64,000 bases of DNA from Flavobacterium sp. SLB02 (GTDB lineage: Bacteria; Bacteroidota; Bacteroidia; Flavobacteriales; Flavobacteriaceae). The notes under the pieces are model-generated. The model saw only the letters and a list, made by a program, of their open reading frames with translations, made no database searches and was not told the origin of the DNA. The DNA lies in contig NZ_CP045928.1 in assembly GCF_009664855.1 (NCBI RefSeq), forward strand, positions 2,598,049 to 2,662,048, read 5' to 3'. Below, piece after piece: positions 34,486-43,790 of the stretch. The first letter of the stretch is position 1. Every line of letters begins with the position of its first letter. The position numbers were made by a program, and so were the translations under genes.

Positions 34486-35715
34486 TTACTTGATTGCTTT
34501 TGGAAAATTCAAATCTTCTACATGTGTAAAGAAGTTCGTTACCAAGTCTGTCGCGCCCGCTTCTGCATATGTCGAAACGTACACTTTTACAAAATCGATT
34601 CCCGGTAAATGAACTTTTTTTCCGTTGCTGTCTACAGCCCAACTAATGTCTATTGACGGATCTTTAATACCTCCGTAACCCCACTCAAAAGTTCCTATGT
34701 TATAGGTTGTTCCTTCTCCATCGCTTACATCTTTTACGGGCAGGTATATTTTTGTTCCTTTTAGTGTGTAAGATTCTCCCATCCATTGTGGGTAGTAATT
34801 ATAGCGTCTCCATTTTTTTGTTCTTGTAATAAAACCGGATGCAGTTTTATTGTCTGTCCATTTAAGATATTCTTTATCAAACTGCCAGTCTTTTGTACCT
34901 GTTACAGCAGCTTTGCTAGTATTTGGTTTGTTGTATGTTATTTCATAATTCTTTACAGTAGTCGATTTATTGTATTCGCTACCGGCAATTTCATACCATT
35001 CGTTATCGTCTGCAATACCATTTTTGTTTGCATCATAAGCAACATAAACACTCACAGGAGAAACTTTTGAGTTGCCACTGTCTTCATTCATTTGAATCTT
35101 AAAATCACGTTTTCCGTAAGCATTTACTACAGTATGATCAAATGCTGTGGTAATAGATCCTCCAAAAGTCCCTAACGGCACCGCATTTCCTTCGATAAGA
35201 TCTAACTTAACTTGTTCCAAAACTTCTGCTTTGGTAGTAAAACCATAACTATCAAGATTATAACTTGGAGCAGGTATATAATCGATTAGCGATAATGCTT
35301 TTGAAGTGTAGTTTTTTCCCGTTTCTGAAACTGTAACTTTTGTAGAAGCTTGTTTTACCAATTTACCCAATGTTACCGTTAGATCTACCACATAATTATC
35401 TGCTTTTGCTGTTATAAACTGTAAGTTTTTGGTGTCTCCAATAACAGAATCTTTTACAGCTCCGCCCGTTCCGGTTACTTTTAATGTCCATTTGTATTTA
35501 GCAAGTTCGGCATCCGCATTTTCAATCAATACTTGTGGTTCTACGGTTACTGCATTGTATCTGCTCACAGTAAAATCTGAGGCTAATTTTAATGAAAGAG
35601 AAGCTTCTTTAACGGGTTGCGTTTCAGGGTTATCTTGTTTTGAATCGTCATTACTACAGCAGTAAAAAGTGCCAATAGCTACCAGAAACAAACTATGTTT
35701 TAAATACTTTTTCAT
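34486..35715 (-). CDS. PKD-like surface lipoprotein, paralogue C of the cobamide operon
   Basis: The 409-residue lipoprotein (signal ending TFYCC, followed by SNDDSK) has an Ig/PKD-like domain (about 40-130, YKWTLKVTGTGG) and a larger beta-rich domain with AFDHTVVNAYGKRDFKI, an EF-hand-like loop DANKNGIADDNEWYEI, and the C-terminal DISWAVDSNGKKVHLPGIDFVKVY. The two genes upstream share these blocks in the same order, so they are paralogues. It probably contributes to surface binding of cobamides; its ligand is unproven. Confidence 0.82.
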   Translation of the reverse strand: MKKYLKHSLFLVAIGTFYCCSNDDSKQDNPETQPVKEASLSLKLASDFTVSRYNAVTVEPQVLIENADAELAKYKWTLKVTGTGGAVKDSVIGDTKNLQFITAKADNYVVDLTVTLGKLVKQASTKVTVSETGKNYTSKALSLIDYIPAPSYNLDSYGFTTKAEVLEQVKLDLIEGNAVPLGTFGGSITTAFDHTVVNAYGKRDFKIQMNEDSGNSKVSPVSVYVAYDANKNGIADDNEWYEIAGSEYNKSTTVKNYEITYNKPNTSKAAVTGTKDWQFDKEYLKWTDNKTASGFITRTKKWRRYNYYPQWMGESYTLKGTKIYLPVKDVSDGEGTTYNIGTFEWGYGGIKDPSIDISWAVDSNGKKVHLPGIDFVKVYVSTYAEAGATDLVTNFFTHVEDLNFPKAIK

Positions 35716-35722
35716 ATTCTTA

Positions 35723-36955
35723 TTATTTTACTTTTTTTAAGTTGTATTTTTTTAATAAATGTAGATCTCCTGCGCCTGCAAATTTGGTAGCCATGGAAGA
35801 TTGCTGATGGCAAAGTCCCATTGGTTCGCTCACACAGTTGACTACTTTTATAAAATTAATTCCCGGAAGATTGGCTTTGTTTCCGTTTTTATCTACAGCC
35901 CAGTTGATATCAATATCTGGATTAACTGCATTTGCATATCCCCATTGCGGAGGTGTAAAATTCCATAATGTACTTTGCCCAGGGCGTGCTGTAACAAAAT
36001 CTACATTAAGTCTTGTACCTTCATAAGTAACTGCGGTTTGAGCAGCCCATAAAGGATAATATTCTTTTTTGCTTTTAGATCTTGGTAAGTAATATGATTC
36101 AGGTGAATTATTTTCGCAAAAGATGTGCTCACGATCAGAAAACATATCGTTTGGTCCGCCCACTACAACAGGTGCTCCGGCAGCTTTTTTATGGTAGGTT
36201 ATTTTAAAATTCTTTGTTGTGGTGGCTTTCGTATGCTGGCTTCCTATGATTTCGTACCATTCGTCTTCGTCTGGTTTTCCGTTTCCATTTTTATCATAAG
36301 CAACATATACAATTCCGGGTGCCGGCGGATTCGCTTTGTCTGTTAAATCTCCTCCATAAATTCTAAAATCACTTTGTCCTGTAACATTTACAACGGTATG
36401 ATCGAAACCAATAATAATAGAACCTCCAAAACCTCCTAAGTCTAGTTGATAACCTACATTAGTCTCATTGATTCTGCCCAAAGCAGTACGTAAAATATCT
36501 TCTTTTTTAAATCCGTCTTTGTATAAATCATTGGCAAACATTCCCGGTGCCGGATCAAAATCGAAAATACTCGTGATGTACGGATTGTAATTTTTAGTTT
36601 CGTTAGTTACGTTTACGATTGTTTTTTTGCTGCCTTTTTGGTCTCCTGAAGTGACATTTAAAGTAAGTTCATAAGCTCCAGCATAAATGGCTACAAAACG
36701 CAGGTCTTTTGTATTTCCTACAATAGAATCCGTCTTTTGGTTCACCGGGTTTTTAGTCAATATCCATTGGTAAACAGGGCTGGTAGTTTCGGCAGAAGCC
36801 GGTATGTTTACAACACTAAATGTCGATGTTTCGTATTTTTCCTGAAGTGTAACTGCGATCTTTTCTTCAGCTTTATCATCATCATTGTTGCTGCTGCAAC
36901 CTGTAAACACGGCTGCAAAGGCAATTAATAATAAATGGGTAAGTTTTTTTTTCAT
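35723..36955 (-). CDS. PKD-like surface lipoprotein, paralogue B of the cobamide operon
   Basis: The 410-residue lipoprotein (VFTGCSSNNDDDK, lipobox TGC and an acidic surface-export motif) repeats the paralogue layout: PKD-like N-terminal domain (YQWILTKNPVNQKTD), GFDHTVVNVTGQSDFRIYGG, calcium-type loop DKNGNGKPDEDEWYEI, and DINWAVDKNGNKANLPGINFIKV. Only 7 bp separates it from paralogue C, so the two are tightly coupled. Divergence between copies is concentrated in the N-terminal domain and the linker between the loop and the DINWAVD block. Confidence 0.82.
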   Translation of the reverse strand: MKKKLTHLLLIAFAAVFTGCSSNNDDDKAEEKIAVTLQEKYETSTFSVVNIPASAETTSPVYQWILTKNPVNQKTDSIVGNTKDLRFVAIYAGAYELTLNVTSGDQKGSKKTIVNVTNETKNYNPYITSIFDFDPAPGMFANDLYKDGFKKEDILRTALGRINETNVGYQLDLGGFGGSIIIGFDHTVVNVTGQSDFRIYGGDLTDKANPPAPGIVYVAYDKNGNGKPDEDEWYEIIGSQHTKATTTKNFKITYHKKAAGAPVVVGGPNDMFSDREHIFCENNSPESYYLPRSKSKKEYYPLWAAQTAVTYEGTRLNVDFVTARPGQSTLWNFTPPQWGYANAVNPDIDINWAVDKNGNKANLPGINFIKVVNCVSEPMGLCHQQSSMATKFAGAGDLHLLKKYNLKKVK

Positions 36956-36996
36956 GGTTTTTGGTATTATAATTTTAATTTAACATTCTAATTATT

Positions 36997-38292
36997 CTAT
37001 TTTCTGGTCGGAATATTTTCTCCCAAAAGGTGCAAATCTGTTGCTCCCATTATTTCGGTAGAAGTTTCGCCTAACCATCCCGCTTGTTGGTTGAGACCAT
37101 TATACACTTTTACAAAATCTACTCCCGGAAGGTGAATTTTGTTTCCGTTTTTATCAATTGCCCAATCAATATCTATAGCAGAATCATCGTCGTTGTTAGG
37201 TGCATTATCAGCATATCCGTAAAGAAATGCATACTGAACAAAATAGCTTCCGGTTCCGCTTTCATCAACAGCATTGTCTGGTAATCTTGTTCCTTTAAAG
37301 GTGAGGCTTGGCTGATCTTTAAGCCATTTTGGCCAGTAATCTAAGGAGTGATTGTAGGCGTTGTTTTGTGCCAGATAACCATCTTTACCCTGATTGTCTT
37401 TCCAGTAGATGTATTCTATATCAGTAAAAAGTACAGTTCCGGTTCCGCCTCCGGGAACAGGCACTTTGTTGGGATCTGGCCTGTAATAGGTGATTTCGTA
37501 ATTATGAATCGTTTTTTCCATGTTGTGTCCGGCACCTTCTATTTCGTACCATTCATCATCCGGAAGTCCGTTTTTATTCTTGTCGTAAGAAACCATTATA
37601 ACTCCCGCTTCACTACTGCCTCCGCGCATTGAAGTATCAGGATTAGGATTGGCATCTGCCCAGAAAGCATTGCCTAAAACCCTAAAATCACGTTTCCCTT
37701 TTATGTTTACAATGGTATGATCAAATCCAAAAACAATGTAACCACCAAATGCTCCAAGCGAAATAAGATCTCCGTTTTTCTTGGCTAGGTATGTATTGGC
37801 TCTGTCCAAAATTCTTTCGGTCGTTTCTCCGTCATTGGCTGCCGGTAAATCATTTATAAACTGTCCGGGTGCCGGTTTAAATTCAAATACCTTGTCAATA
37901 AAGGTTTTATATTCCTTTGTTTCTTTGGTTACATTTACCTTTACTTTTTGCGTTTGCATCATTCCCTGATCATTGATCAGTAACGTAAGTTCGTAAACGC
38001 CAACGTCTGTCGCAGCGAATAAGGTTTCTTTGGCTGTAACATCAGAAAACGCATAATTCTCTGACGGTCCTTTTGTCACGCTCCATGTAAATTTAGCCTC
38101 TGTACTTAAGCCATTATGTGCCGTAACTGATATTATTTTAGACCGTTGTACACTATATTCGTTTTCAACAGTAGTTTCGCCGTTATCATCGTCATTCGAT
38201 CCACTATCAGAACAATTGATAAGTGTTAGTGATACTAATACAAGCACTGCGAATCGAAAATGTTTTAAAAAGTTGTGATACATTTTTTTCAT
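36997..38292 (-). CDS. PKD-like surface lipoprotein, paralogue A of the cobamide operon
   Basis: The 431-residue lipoprotein (LTLINCSDSGSNDDDNGE) has the same order of blocks: PKD-like domain (FTWSVTKGPSENYAF), GFDHTIVNIKGKRDFRVLGN, DKNKNGLPDDEWYEI, and DIDWAIDKNGNKIHLPGVDFVKVYNG, ending with an extra GATDLHLLG tail that is shared in part by B. It is the longest copy and lies directly after the beta-propeller gene (1 bp gap). An EF-hand-like loop in all copies suggests calcium-stabilised folding outside the cell. Confidence 0.82.
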   Translation of the reverse strand: MKKMYHNFLKHFRFAVLVLVSLTLINCSDSGSNDDDNGETTVENEYSVQRSKIISVTAHNGLSTEAKFTWSVTKGPSENYAFSDVTAKETLFAATDVGVYELTLLINDQGMMQTQKVKVNVTKETKEYKTFIDKVFEFKPAPGQFINDLPAANDGETTERILDRANTYLAKKNGDLISLGAFGGYIVFGFDHTIVNIKGKRDFRVLGNAFWADANPNPDTSMRGGSSEAGVIMVSYDKNKNGLPDDEWYEIEGAGHNMEKTIHNYEITYYRPDPNKVPVPGGGTGTVLFTDIEYIYWKDNQGKDGYLAQNNAYNHSLDYWPKWLKDQPSLTFKGTRLPDNAVDESGTGSYFVQYAFLYGYADNAPNNDDDSAIDIDWAIDKNGNKIHLPGVDFVKVYNGLNQQAGWLGETSTEIMGATDLHLLGENIPTRK

Positions 38293-38293
38293 T

Positions 38294-39439
38294 TTAATTT
38301 TTAGTTATAAAAGCAATATGTGCAGGAATATTCCCTGCTGTAGTTTTCCATTTTAATTTACCTTCGGGCGTAAAGCAATAGATGTAGCCTGTTACCACAT
38401 AATTTTGCGCATCAGTAATATAAATTTCTTTGGTTTCAGGATTTATCTGAAGTCCGTACGGAATCATGATTTGTTTCTCTGTACCGTCTGTAATAATCTT
38501 ATCACTTATTACTTTCTTTGTTTTTGTATCTAATATTCCATAAGTCACTTTATTACTATTGGTGAGGTAACTCCATGATACACTGTAGTAGTAGAGTAAA
38601 TCGTCAACGAGACACATTCCTAAAACCGGCATATCGAGCTGCATTTTTTTCTCATCTGTTTTAGTATCAATCACAAAAAGATTCGAGGGCGTGTTGTAAT
38701 AATCTCCTCTGGAACTCACATAAATATCTCCCCTGCTGTCGATTTCCATGCTGTAGAGATTGATCCCTACATCTATCTTTTTTATTTCGGTAAAAGTTTC
38801 AAGATCGATTACAGATACGGTTCTGTCGTAATTAGGAACCCTGTAACCTCCGGAATTGGCAACGTAAAGTTTCCCGTTGTGTACCACCATTTGTTCGGGC
38901 TGATAACCCACATTTACTTTTCTTTTTATTTCTAATGATGTCGTATCGATTTCTGCCACAAAACCTATTTCTGCATTGGGATCAATGGCAACCGGACCTG
39001 CATAAGAACTTACATAAGCTTTGTCTTTATAAAAAGCGACATATCTACAATTGGGAATGTCTATTTTTTTGATGCGTTTTGCTGTCCATTTATCAATAAC
39101 CTCAACTTTGTTGGAAACATTAATTATAGCATAAACCTTGTTGCCATAGATTTGAATATCGTTTCCAACATCACCCAATTCTTTTACAACTGTCGGGTTT
39201 CGTTCTGAATAAATATCGGTGGTATAATTTCCTGTTCTATAACTGAATAGGTCGATACTGGCACGGTTCATTCCCATATTACCTTCGTTAAGAAGATAAA
39301 AACCTTCTATTTTACCATCGCTTCTTGGCGCGGCAACATTTTTATCCGAAGATGGAAAAATGGTTTCTTCTTCCCGACAGGAAACAAAAGCAAGGGTTAT
39401 CAATAAACCGAGGACTAATTTTGTTGTGATCTTTTTCAT
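38294..39439 (-). CDS. BtuG-like beta-propeller surface lipoprotein (YncE/DUF5074 family)
   Basis: The 381-residue lipoprotein (LAFVSCREEE, Cys21) contains propeller repeats of the YncE/DUF5074 type, such as GNKVYAIINVSNKVEVIDKW, GKLYVANSGG and RTVSVIDLETFTEIKKI. In Bacteroides the homologous BtuG proteins cap the BtuB receptor and bind cobalamin with very high affinity. Its start overlaps the receptor's stop by 4 bp, matching the coupled expression expected of a receptor and its lid. The assignment follows from family and operon context; ligand contacts cannot be judged here. Confidence 0.87.
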   Translation of the reverse strand: MKKITTKLVLGLLITLAFVSCREEETIFPSSDKNVAAPRSDGKIEGFYLLNEGNMGMNRASIDLFSYRTGNYTTDIYSERNPTVVKELGDVGNDIQIYGNKVYAIINVSNKVEVIDKWTAKRIKKIDIPNCRYVAFYKDKAYVSSYAGPVAIDPNAEIGFVAEIDTTSLEIKRKVNVGYQPEQMVVHNGKLYVANSGGYRVPNYDRTVSVIDLETFTEIKKIDVGINLYSMEIDSRGDIYVSSRGDYYNTPSNLFVIDTKTDEKKMQLDMPVLGMCLVDDLLYYYSVSWSYLTNSNKVTYGILDTKTKKVISDKIITDGTEKQIMIPYGLQINPETKEIYITDAQNYVVTGYIYCFTPEGKLKWKTTAGNIPAHIAFITKN

Positions 39440-41484
39440 AGCTCGATACTTATTATAAATTTCATTGTGCGTCCCGGCATAGGATAATTATAAATTACCT
39501 CGTATTGCTGATCGAAAACATTATTAAGTTCTATTGCGCCTTTCATTTTATAATGCTGAAATGCAAATGATTTCTGCACTGCCAGATCATGCGTATACCA
39601 AGGCTGGACTTGGTTGACTTTTATATTATTGACATTACCATTGTAACGTTTTCCTACGTATACAAAACTGTAGTTGAAGTTCCATGTTTCGTATTCCCCA
39701 TTTAAGATTCCGGATCCGCTATGCCATGGCGTATAAGGGATCTGGTCTCCATAAGAGGACAATTCAAGGCCGGCAAATTTGGTAAAATCCCTGTTTTCAG
39801 AATACGTATACGTTAAATTGGTACTTAAATTTACTTTGCCAATATGCATGCCCATATTCACGACAGACTCTATTCCTTTACCTTTTACCTGCCCCATGTT
39901 GGTCATCATCCAGCGAAATAAATTTCCTGTAGGCGCTGCTACGATTTTATCTTTAGTATTGGTATAATAGCCATCGACCTGAAAAGATATTTTATCAAAG
40001 AATCCTTTATTTACCAGTAAATTATAAGTCAAACCAATATCGTACTGATTCATATATTCAGGTCTTAAAGTACTCGAACCAACCATTGTATAATACAAAT
40101 CATTAAACGTGGGCATTCTGAAAATACGTTTTGCAAATGCTCTCACATTAAAATCGTAATCTTTAAAAGGTGTGTAGCCTAAAAATAAAGCGGGTGTAAA
40201 TTCTTTTTTATCTGGGGCTTTTGCATTGTAGCGCACTTCTTCCTGAACATAAGTTCCCACAACGCTTCCCAAAGCTTTAAAACCACCATATCGATAAGAA
40301 CTTGCCAAAGAAAATAATGCTGTATAACGTTGCGGAAAAGAAAATTGAGTATTTATTCCTTTTCTGGTTGCATTTAATCTATTGTACTGAAAATCTGTAG
40401 ATAGCGAAACATCCCAATTCGACAATATACTGTACATGTTTACGGCTGACAGATAATATTCCTGTTGGTAGTAACTATCATCAGATTGTGCGCCTTCGGT
40501 TACGGTTTCTCCTAATATATTGGTGGTATCTCGTGCCACATAGTGCGTGTAATCGTAAGCATATTTTGCTTTGGCCTGAAACTTATATCTTTTGGTAAAA
40601 TCCTTGATTAAAGTTCCTTGTGCGAAAAAATTCTTGTCGTACTGCCTGAAACCATCTGAGAATTTATTTTCTACAATGGCTCCGGGTGCTCCTCTGTCAG
40701 AATCATAATAGTATACTTTGGCATCCCAGAAACCATTATTGATTTTTCCGTAAAGGCCGGATTCAAATCGTAATGCTTCTATATCGCTATTATGTCTGGT
40801 GGCAGTGGTATCGTAGGCTACTGATCCGTCGAGATTGTTTCTTTTGTATCTAAATTTGTATTGTCCGTTTGATTTGATGTATTCAGAACTAACGTTCATG
40901 CTGACTTTATCGCTCAGTTTTTGTTCCCATCTAAAAGAAGGATCGAAATAGTTGATAGACATGGTTTTAAACCTTACCAGTAAATTTGTTTTTTTATCAC
41001 CAACAAAAACAGGACGTTTTGTTCTTAAATAAATGGTCGAAGCGGCTGAAAAATCCTTTGCAGACTGAAAAATTTCACTTTTCTGTCCATTATATAAGGT
41101 TAGGGATTCCATGTCATCCAGGGAATATTTTCCCAGATCCGTGACTCCATTTTGCGCGTTACCTAACTGAATACCATCATAAAAAACACCTACATGGTGT
41201 GTACCCATATTACGTACATCGACTGTTTTGAGTCCGCCGAGACCGCCATAATCTTTAATTTGAATTCCTGCAAAATATCTCAATGCATCGGCAACATTAT
41301 GGCTTGCTAAATTCTCCAGTAATTTTCCTGAAAGACTTTGTACGGGAATTACTTCCTGATATGGTTTCCCTTTTAGAATAACTTCTTTTAAAACACGCAA
41401 ACTGTCATTAGATACTTGCGAATGAAGCAAATATGGAGCAATAAATAAGAAAAATAATAAGAGTAATTTTTTTGTATTATACAT
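39436..41484 (-). CDS. btuB: BtuB-like TonB-dependent cobamide receptor
   Basis: Starting at ATG 41484 the protein has 682 residues and a good signal peptide (MYNTKKLLLLFFLFIAPYLLHSQ); the longer frame from 41532 would place charged residues before it. The plug domain follows (VPVQSLSGKLLENLASHNVADALRYFAGIQIKDYGGLGGLKTVDVRNMG, about 44-92), then a 22-strand-type barrel ending PGRTMKFIISIEL with an aromatic-rich terminal strand. It imports cobamides across the outer membrane using TonB energy. A cobalamin riboswitch lies 128 bp upstream and a BtuG-like gene overlaps its end. No inner-membrane BtuCDF genes are in this window. Confidence 0.9.
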   Translation of the reverse strand: MYNTKKLLLLFFLFIAPYLLHSQVSNDSLRVLKEVILKGKPYQEVIPVQSLSGKLLENLASHNVADALRYFAGIQIKDYGGLGGLKTVDVRNMGTHHVGVFYDGIQLGNAQNGVTDLGKYSLDDMESLTLYNGQKSEIFQSAKDFSAASTIYLRTKRPVFVGDKKTNLLVRFKTMSINYFDPSFRWEQKLSDKVSMNVSSEYIKSNGQYKFRYKRNNLDGSVAYDTTATRHNSDIEALRFESGLYGKINNGFWDAKVYYYDSDRGAPGAIVENKFSDGFRQYDKNFFAQGTLIKDFTKRYKFQAKAKYAYDYTHYVARDTTNILGETVTEGAQSDDSYYQQEYYLSAVNMYSILSNWDVSLSTDFQYNRLNATRKGINTQFSFPQRYTALFSLASSYRYGGFKALGSVVGTYVQEEVRYNAKAPDKKEFTPALFLGYTPFKDYDFNVRAFAKRIFRMPTFNDLYYTMVGSSTLRPEYMNQYDIGLTYNLLVNKGFFDKISFQVDGYYTNTKDKIVAAPTGNLFRWMMTNMGQVKGKGIESVVNMGMHIGKVNLSTNLTYTYSENRDFTKFAGLELSSYGDQIPYTPWHSGSGILNGEYETWNFNYSFVYVGKRYNGNVNNIKVNQVQPWYTHDLAVQKSFAFQHYKMKGAIELNNVFDQQYEVIYNYPMPGRTMKFIISIEL

Positions 41485-41611
41485 CACTGATTTAATTAAA
41501 TAAACTTCGCGGATGTAGTAATCAAAAAGCAAAAAGAGAGAATCCCACTATGCAATAGCAGGTCAATTTTTGTTGTTCGACTTTATTCCACGAAAGCCTT
41601 AAACTATGTGA

Positions 41612-41795
41612 TTATGGCAGGTCTCCTGACTTGTTCCATCTTTAAACAACCTTCTCATTCGCCGCGGCGAACAATGGCATTAGTAACGTTTAAAGACTTA
41701 TATAGAACTTACAGTAGCGGGTCTGCTCAGGATTTGCACCTGATTCCCTTTTAACTATTTTCTTTTATTTTTCTAAAGAAAACAGACCAAAATCT
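41612..41795 (-). promoter_or_regulatory. Cobalamin riboswitch
   Basis: On the minus strand the element shows the B12-box core GTGCAAATCCTGAGCAGACCCGCTACTG split across 41714-41752, the closing CAAGTCAGGAGACCTGCC at 41617-41634, and a GC-rich hairpin (TTCGCCGCGGCGAA) between them. Adenosylcobalamin or related cobamides would repress the downstream receptor operon. Boundaries are approximate. Confidence 0.9.
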
Positions 41796-41988
41796 CACGT
41801 AAAGATATGATTATCTTTATAAAAAGAAGTACAAGTCAACGAAATTACATTTTTAACAATGAATTAACAAAAATACTATTAATAATACAAGTGACTTAAA
41901 AGCAAGTTTTTGCCAAATTAATTTGAGTTAAAATACAGCTGTAAGATTGGCAACGATTTCGATTGTTGAGGCTTGGAGAATTGGGTTC

Positions 41989-42027
41989 TAAAAAAACACA
42001 TAACCCAAGGTTGAAAACTTGGGTTAT
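41989..42027 (-). terminator. Terminator after the 82-residue hypothetical gene
   Basis: Perfect 10-bp arms ATAACCCAAG (42000-42009) and CTTGGGTTAT (42018-42027) with an 8-nt loop. On the minus strand the stem is followed by GTG and a run of T (complement of 41989-41996). Confidence 0.75.
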
Positions 42028-42096
42028 AGTTGAAATAGGATTAGAAATGAAGGATCTAATAAAATGTATTTTTTTTTATAAGCAATAAATATTTTA

Positions 42097-42345
42097 TTAT
42101 CTAAAAATTGTTATGGTATCTGCCAAATTTTCTTTGTAGATAAATGCTTTGATAAATTCCTGGACTTCATTTGTAGTTTCAGAAGGAGTTGCGAAAGAAT
42201 TGATATGAAACTCATCATCCTGATCGAGGATATGAATAATTTCGGTATAGCCTTTAGAGATTAAACTACCCTTTAATTTAATAATATTCAACTGTTGTTG
42301 ACTATCCAACTCCTTACGAACTTTTAGTTTTATAGCTTTATCCAT
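42097..42345 (-). CDS. Hypothetical protein, 82 aa
   Basis: An ATG-initiated small acidic/basic mixed protein: MDKAIKLKVRKELDSQQQL, a beta-alpha-beta-like middle (IIKLKGSLISKGYTEIIHILDQDDEF) and a C-terminal helix (VQEFIKAFIYKENLADTITIF). No membrane segment, cysteine or known family. It has its own terminator and probably its own promoter, and is therefore likely to be real. The fold could resemble small regulatory ACT-like or DUF domains, but that is a guess. Confidence 0.6.
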   Translation of the reverse strand: MDKAIKLKVRKELDSQQQLNIIKLKGSLISKGYTEIIHILDQDDEFHINSFATPSETTNEVQEFIKAFIYKENLADTITIFR

Positions 42346-42589
42346 TTGTAAATATTTTAAATTATTTGACTCTGATTCATTCTCAAATATAAATATTAAT
42401 TCGTTACTAATGTTCCTAAAATCGCTTTATAAAACATTATTTATCAACACACTAATAAACAAAAGTTTAAGAAATTGTTATTAATTTTATTAAATCGTTA
42501 TCTACTTCCTAAATTTAATTTTCTTATATTTTATGCTAACCACAAAATTGATATCGATAATAAAAGCTTCTCTTTTATTAAAATTTCAA

Positions 42590-42597
42590 TAACTTTG
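42590..42597 (+). promoter_or_regulatory. -7 promoter box TAACTTTG
   Basis: An exact TAnnTTTG match ends 9 bp before the ATG at 42607, so the leader of the Crp/Fnr mRNA would be very short. No clear -33 TTG at the right distance was found. Confidence 0.45.
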
Positions 42598-42606
42598 GAT
42601 GCTACT

Positions 42607-43170
42607 ATGCACAATCAACTTAGAGAACATATAGAAAAAATAATTCCTCTTACAGATGAAGAGTTTGCTTTTGTGTCTTCTCATTTTACTGTCAAAAAAT
42701 TTAAGAAGCATCAGTTTCTTATTCAGGAAGGTGATTCTGTCAAGTATTCTTATTTTATCATTTCGGGACTTTTAAAATTGGTATATACTGATGAAAAAGC
42801 AAAGCAGCATGTTGTTTCTTTTGCTATGGAAGATTGGTGGGAAAGTGATTACTACGCCTTTTTTACCCAAACTGAAGCTACAATGTCATTAGAATGCCTT
42901 GAAGATACTGAAGTACTTTGCTGCTCGTTTGAAGATTATAAAAACCTATGCAACGGCTTGCAGAAAATGGAACGCTTTTTTCTGGAGAAAGCCACTTTTG
43001 GTTTTCTGGGATCACAACGCCGCATTGTTTCCTGGCAGACTTCTAACTCTAAAGAGCGTTACGACCAATTATTAAAACAATATCCTTCGCTCCTGCAGCG
43101 TGTTCCTAAAAGTCTTATTGCTTCGTATTTAGGCGTTTCGCGCGAAACATTAAGTCGATTATCTTCCTGA
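42607..43170 (+). CDS. Crp/Fnr family transcriptional regulator
   Basis: From ATG 42607 the protein has 187 residues: cyclic-nucleotide-like barrel (HQFLIQEGDSVKYSYFIISGLLKLVY) and a C-terminal helix-turn-helix (IASYLGVSRETLSRLSS). The reading frame extends upstream to a TTG at 42475, but those residues are AT-rich filler and a -7 box lies just before the ATG. It is a paralogue of the regulator at 340-924. The RidA-like gene follows 92 bp downstream and is a candidate target. Confidence 0.9.
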   Translation: MHNQLREHIEKIIPLTDEEFAFVSSHFTVKKFKKHQFLIQEGDSVKYSYFIISGLLKLVYTDEKAKQHVVSFAMEDWWESDYYAFFTQTEATMSLECLEDTEVLCCSFEDYKNLCNGLQKMERFFLEKATFGFLGSQRRIVSWQTSNSKERYDQLLKQYPSLLQRVPKSLIASYLGVSRETLSRLSS

Positions 43171-43262
43171 TGTGACAATTCTCACATCAAAATCGTGAAA
43201 AATGTCACGAGTACTTTCCAGCCGTTATGCTCAATTTTGTATTACAATTTTAAACTGTAATC

Positions 43263-43733
43263 GTGAAAAAAACGGCAAGCCTTTTAGTATTACTATTATT
43301 AACTACGATGCCTGTATTGGCACAAACGAAAAAAGGAAAACAAATGGAAAAAAAAGAATTTAATCCTTGGGAATGGCAAAATCAACGCAGTTATGTACAA
43401 GCAATTGAAGTAAAAAATCCGCAAGGAACATTATATGTTTCGGGACAAACGGCGATAAGTGCTGACGGAATCTCCAGTAATGAAAACATGGAATCGCAAA
43501 TAAAACTGGCATTGCAAAATCTGGAACAAGTCATTACGGAAGCCGGATATGAATGCAGCGGAATTGTTCGGTTGAATATCTATACTACTGCGACTGATGA
43601 ACTTTGGCCACATTTTAATCTTATTCAGGATTGGGTGGCGAAACATGGTATGAAACAAGCGACAACTTTACTGGAAGTAAAAAGCCTTTTTGAAACTTTA
43701 AAAGTTGAACTCGAAGCGACTGTTGTAAAATAA
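43263..43733 (+). CDS. RidA-family protein with an N-terminal signal peptide
   Basis: From GTG 43263 the frame gives a clear Sec signal peptide (MKKTASLLVLLLLTTMPVLAQ) followed by a complete RidA domain: VSGQTAISADG (about 60-70), SQIKLALQNLEQVITEAGY, and the conserved arginine in GIVRLNIYTT. Cytoplasmic RidA proteins hydrolyse reactive enamine/imine intermediates. With this signal the protein would act in the periplasm. An internal ATG at 43344 would yield a 130-residue cytoplasmic form, the normal family length, so both forms are possible. A terminator follows at once. Confidence 0.85.
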   Translation: MKKTASLLVLLLLTTMPVLAQTKKGKQMEKKEFNPWEWQNQRSYVQAIEVKNPQGTLYVSGQTAISADGISSNENMESQIKLALQNLEQVITEAGYECSGIVRLNIYTTATDELWPHFNLIQDWVAKHGMKQATTLLEVKSLFETLKVELEATVVK

Positions 43734-43747
43734 AGTCTTCATGATAT

Positions 43748-43790
43748 AAAAAAGCTGTGTCTTTCTTTTCAGGAAAAACGCAGCTTTTTT
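43748..43790. terminator. Terminator after the RidA gene
   Basis: AAAAAAGCTGTG pairs with CGCAGCTTTTTT (one G-T wobble) around a 19-nt loop, followed by GTTTATTTTTTTT on the plus strand. Confidence 0.75.

Noticed and set aside
41612..41795. tRNA-like or ncRNA gene upstream of the receptor
   Set aside because: The GC-rich hairpin and GCAAATC-like core match the cobalamin riboswitch pattern better than any tRNA; no acceptor stem or anticodon arm was found.
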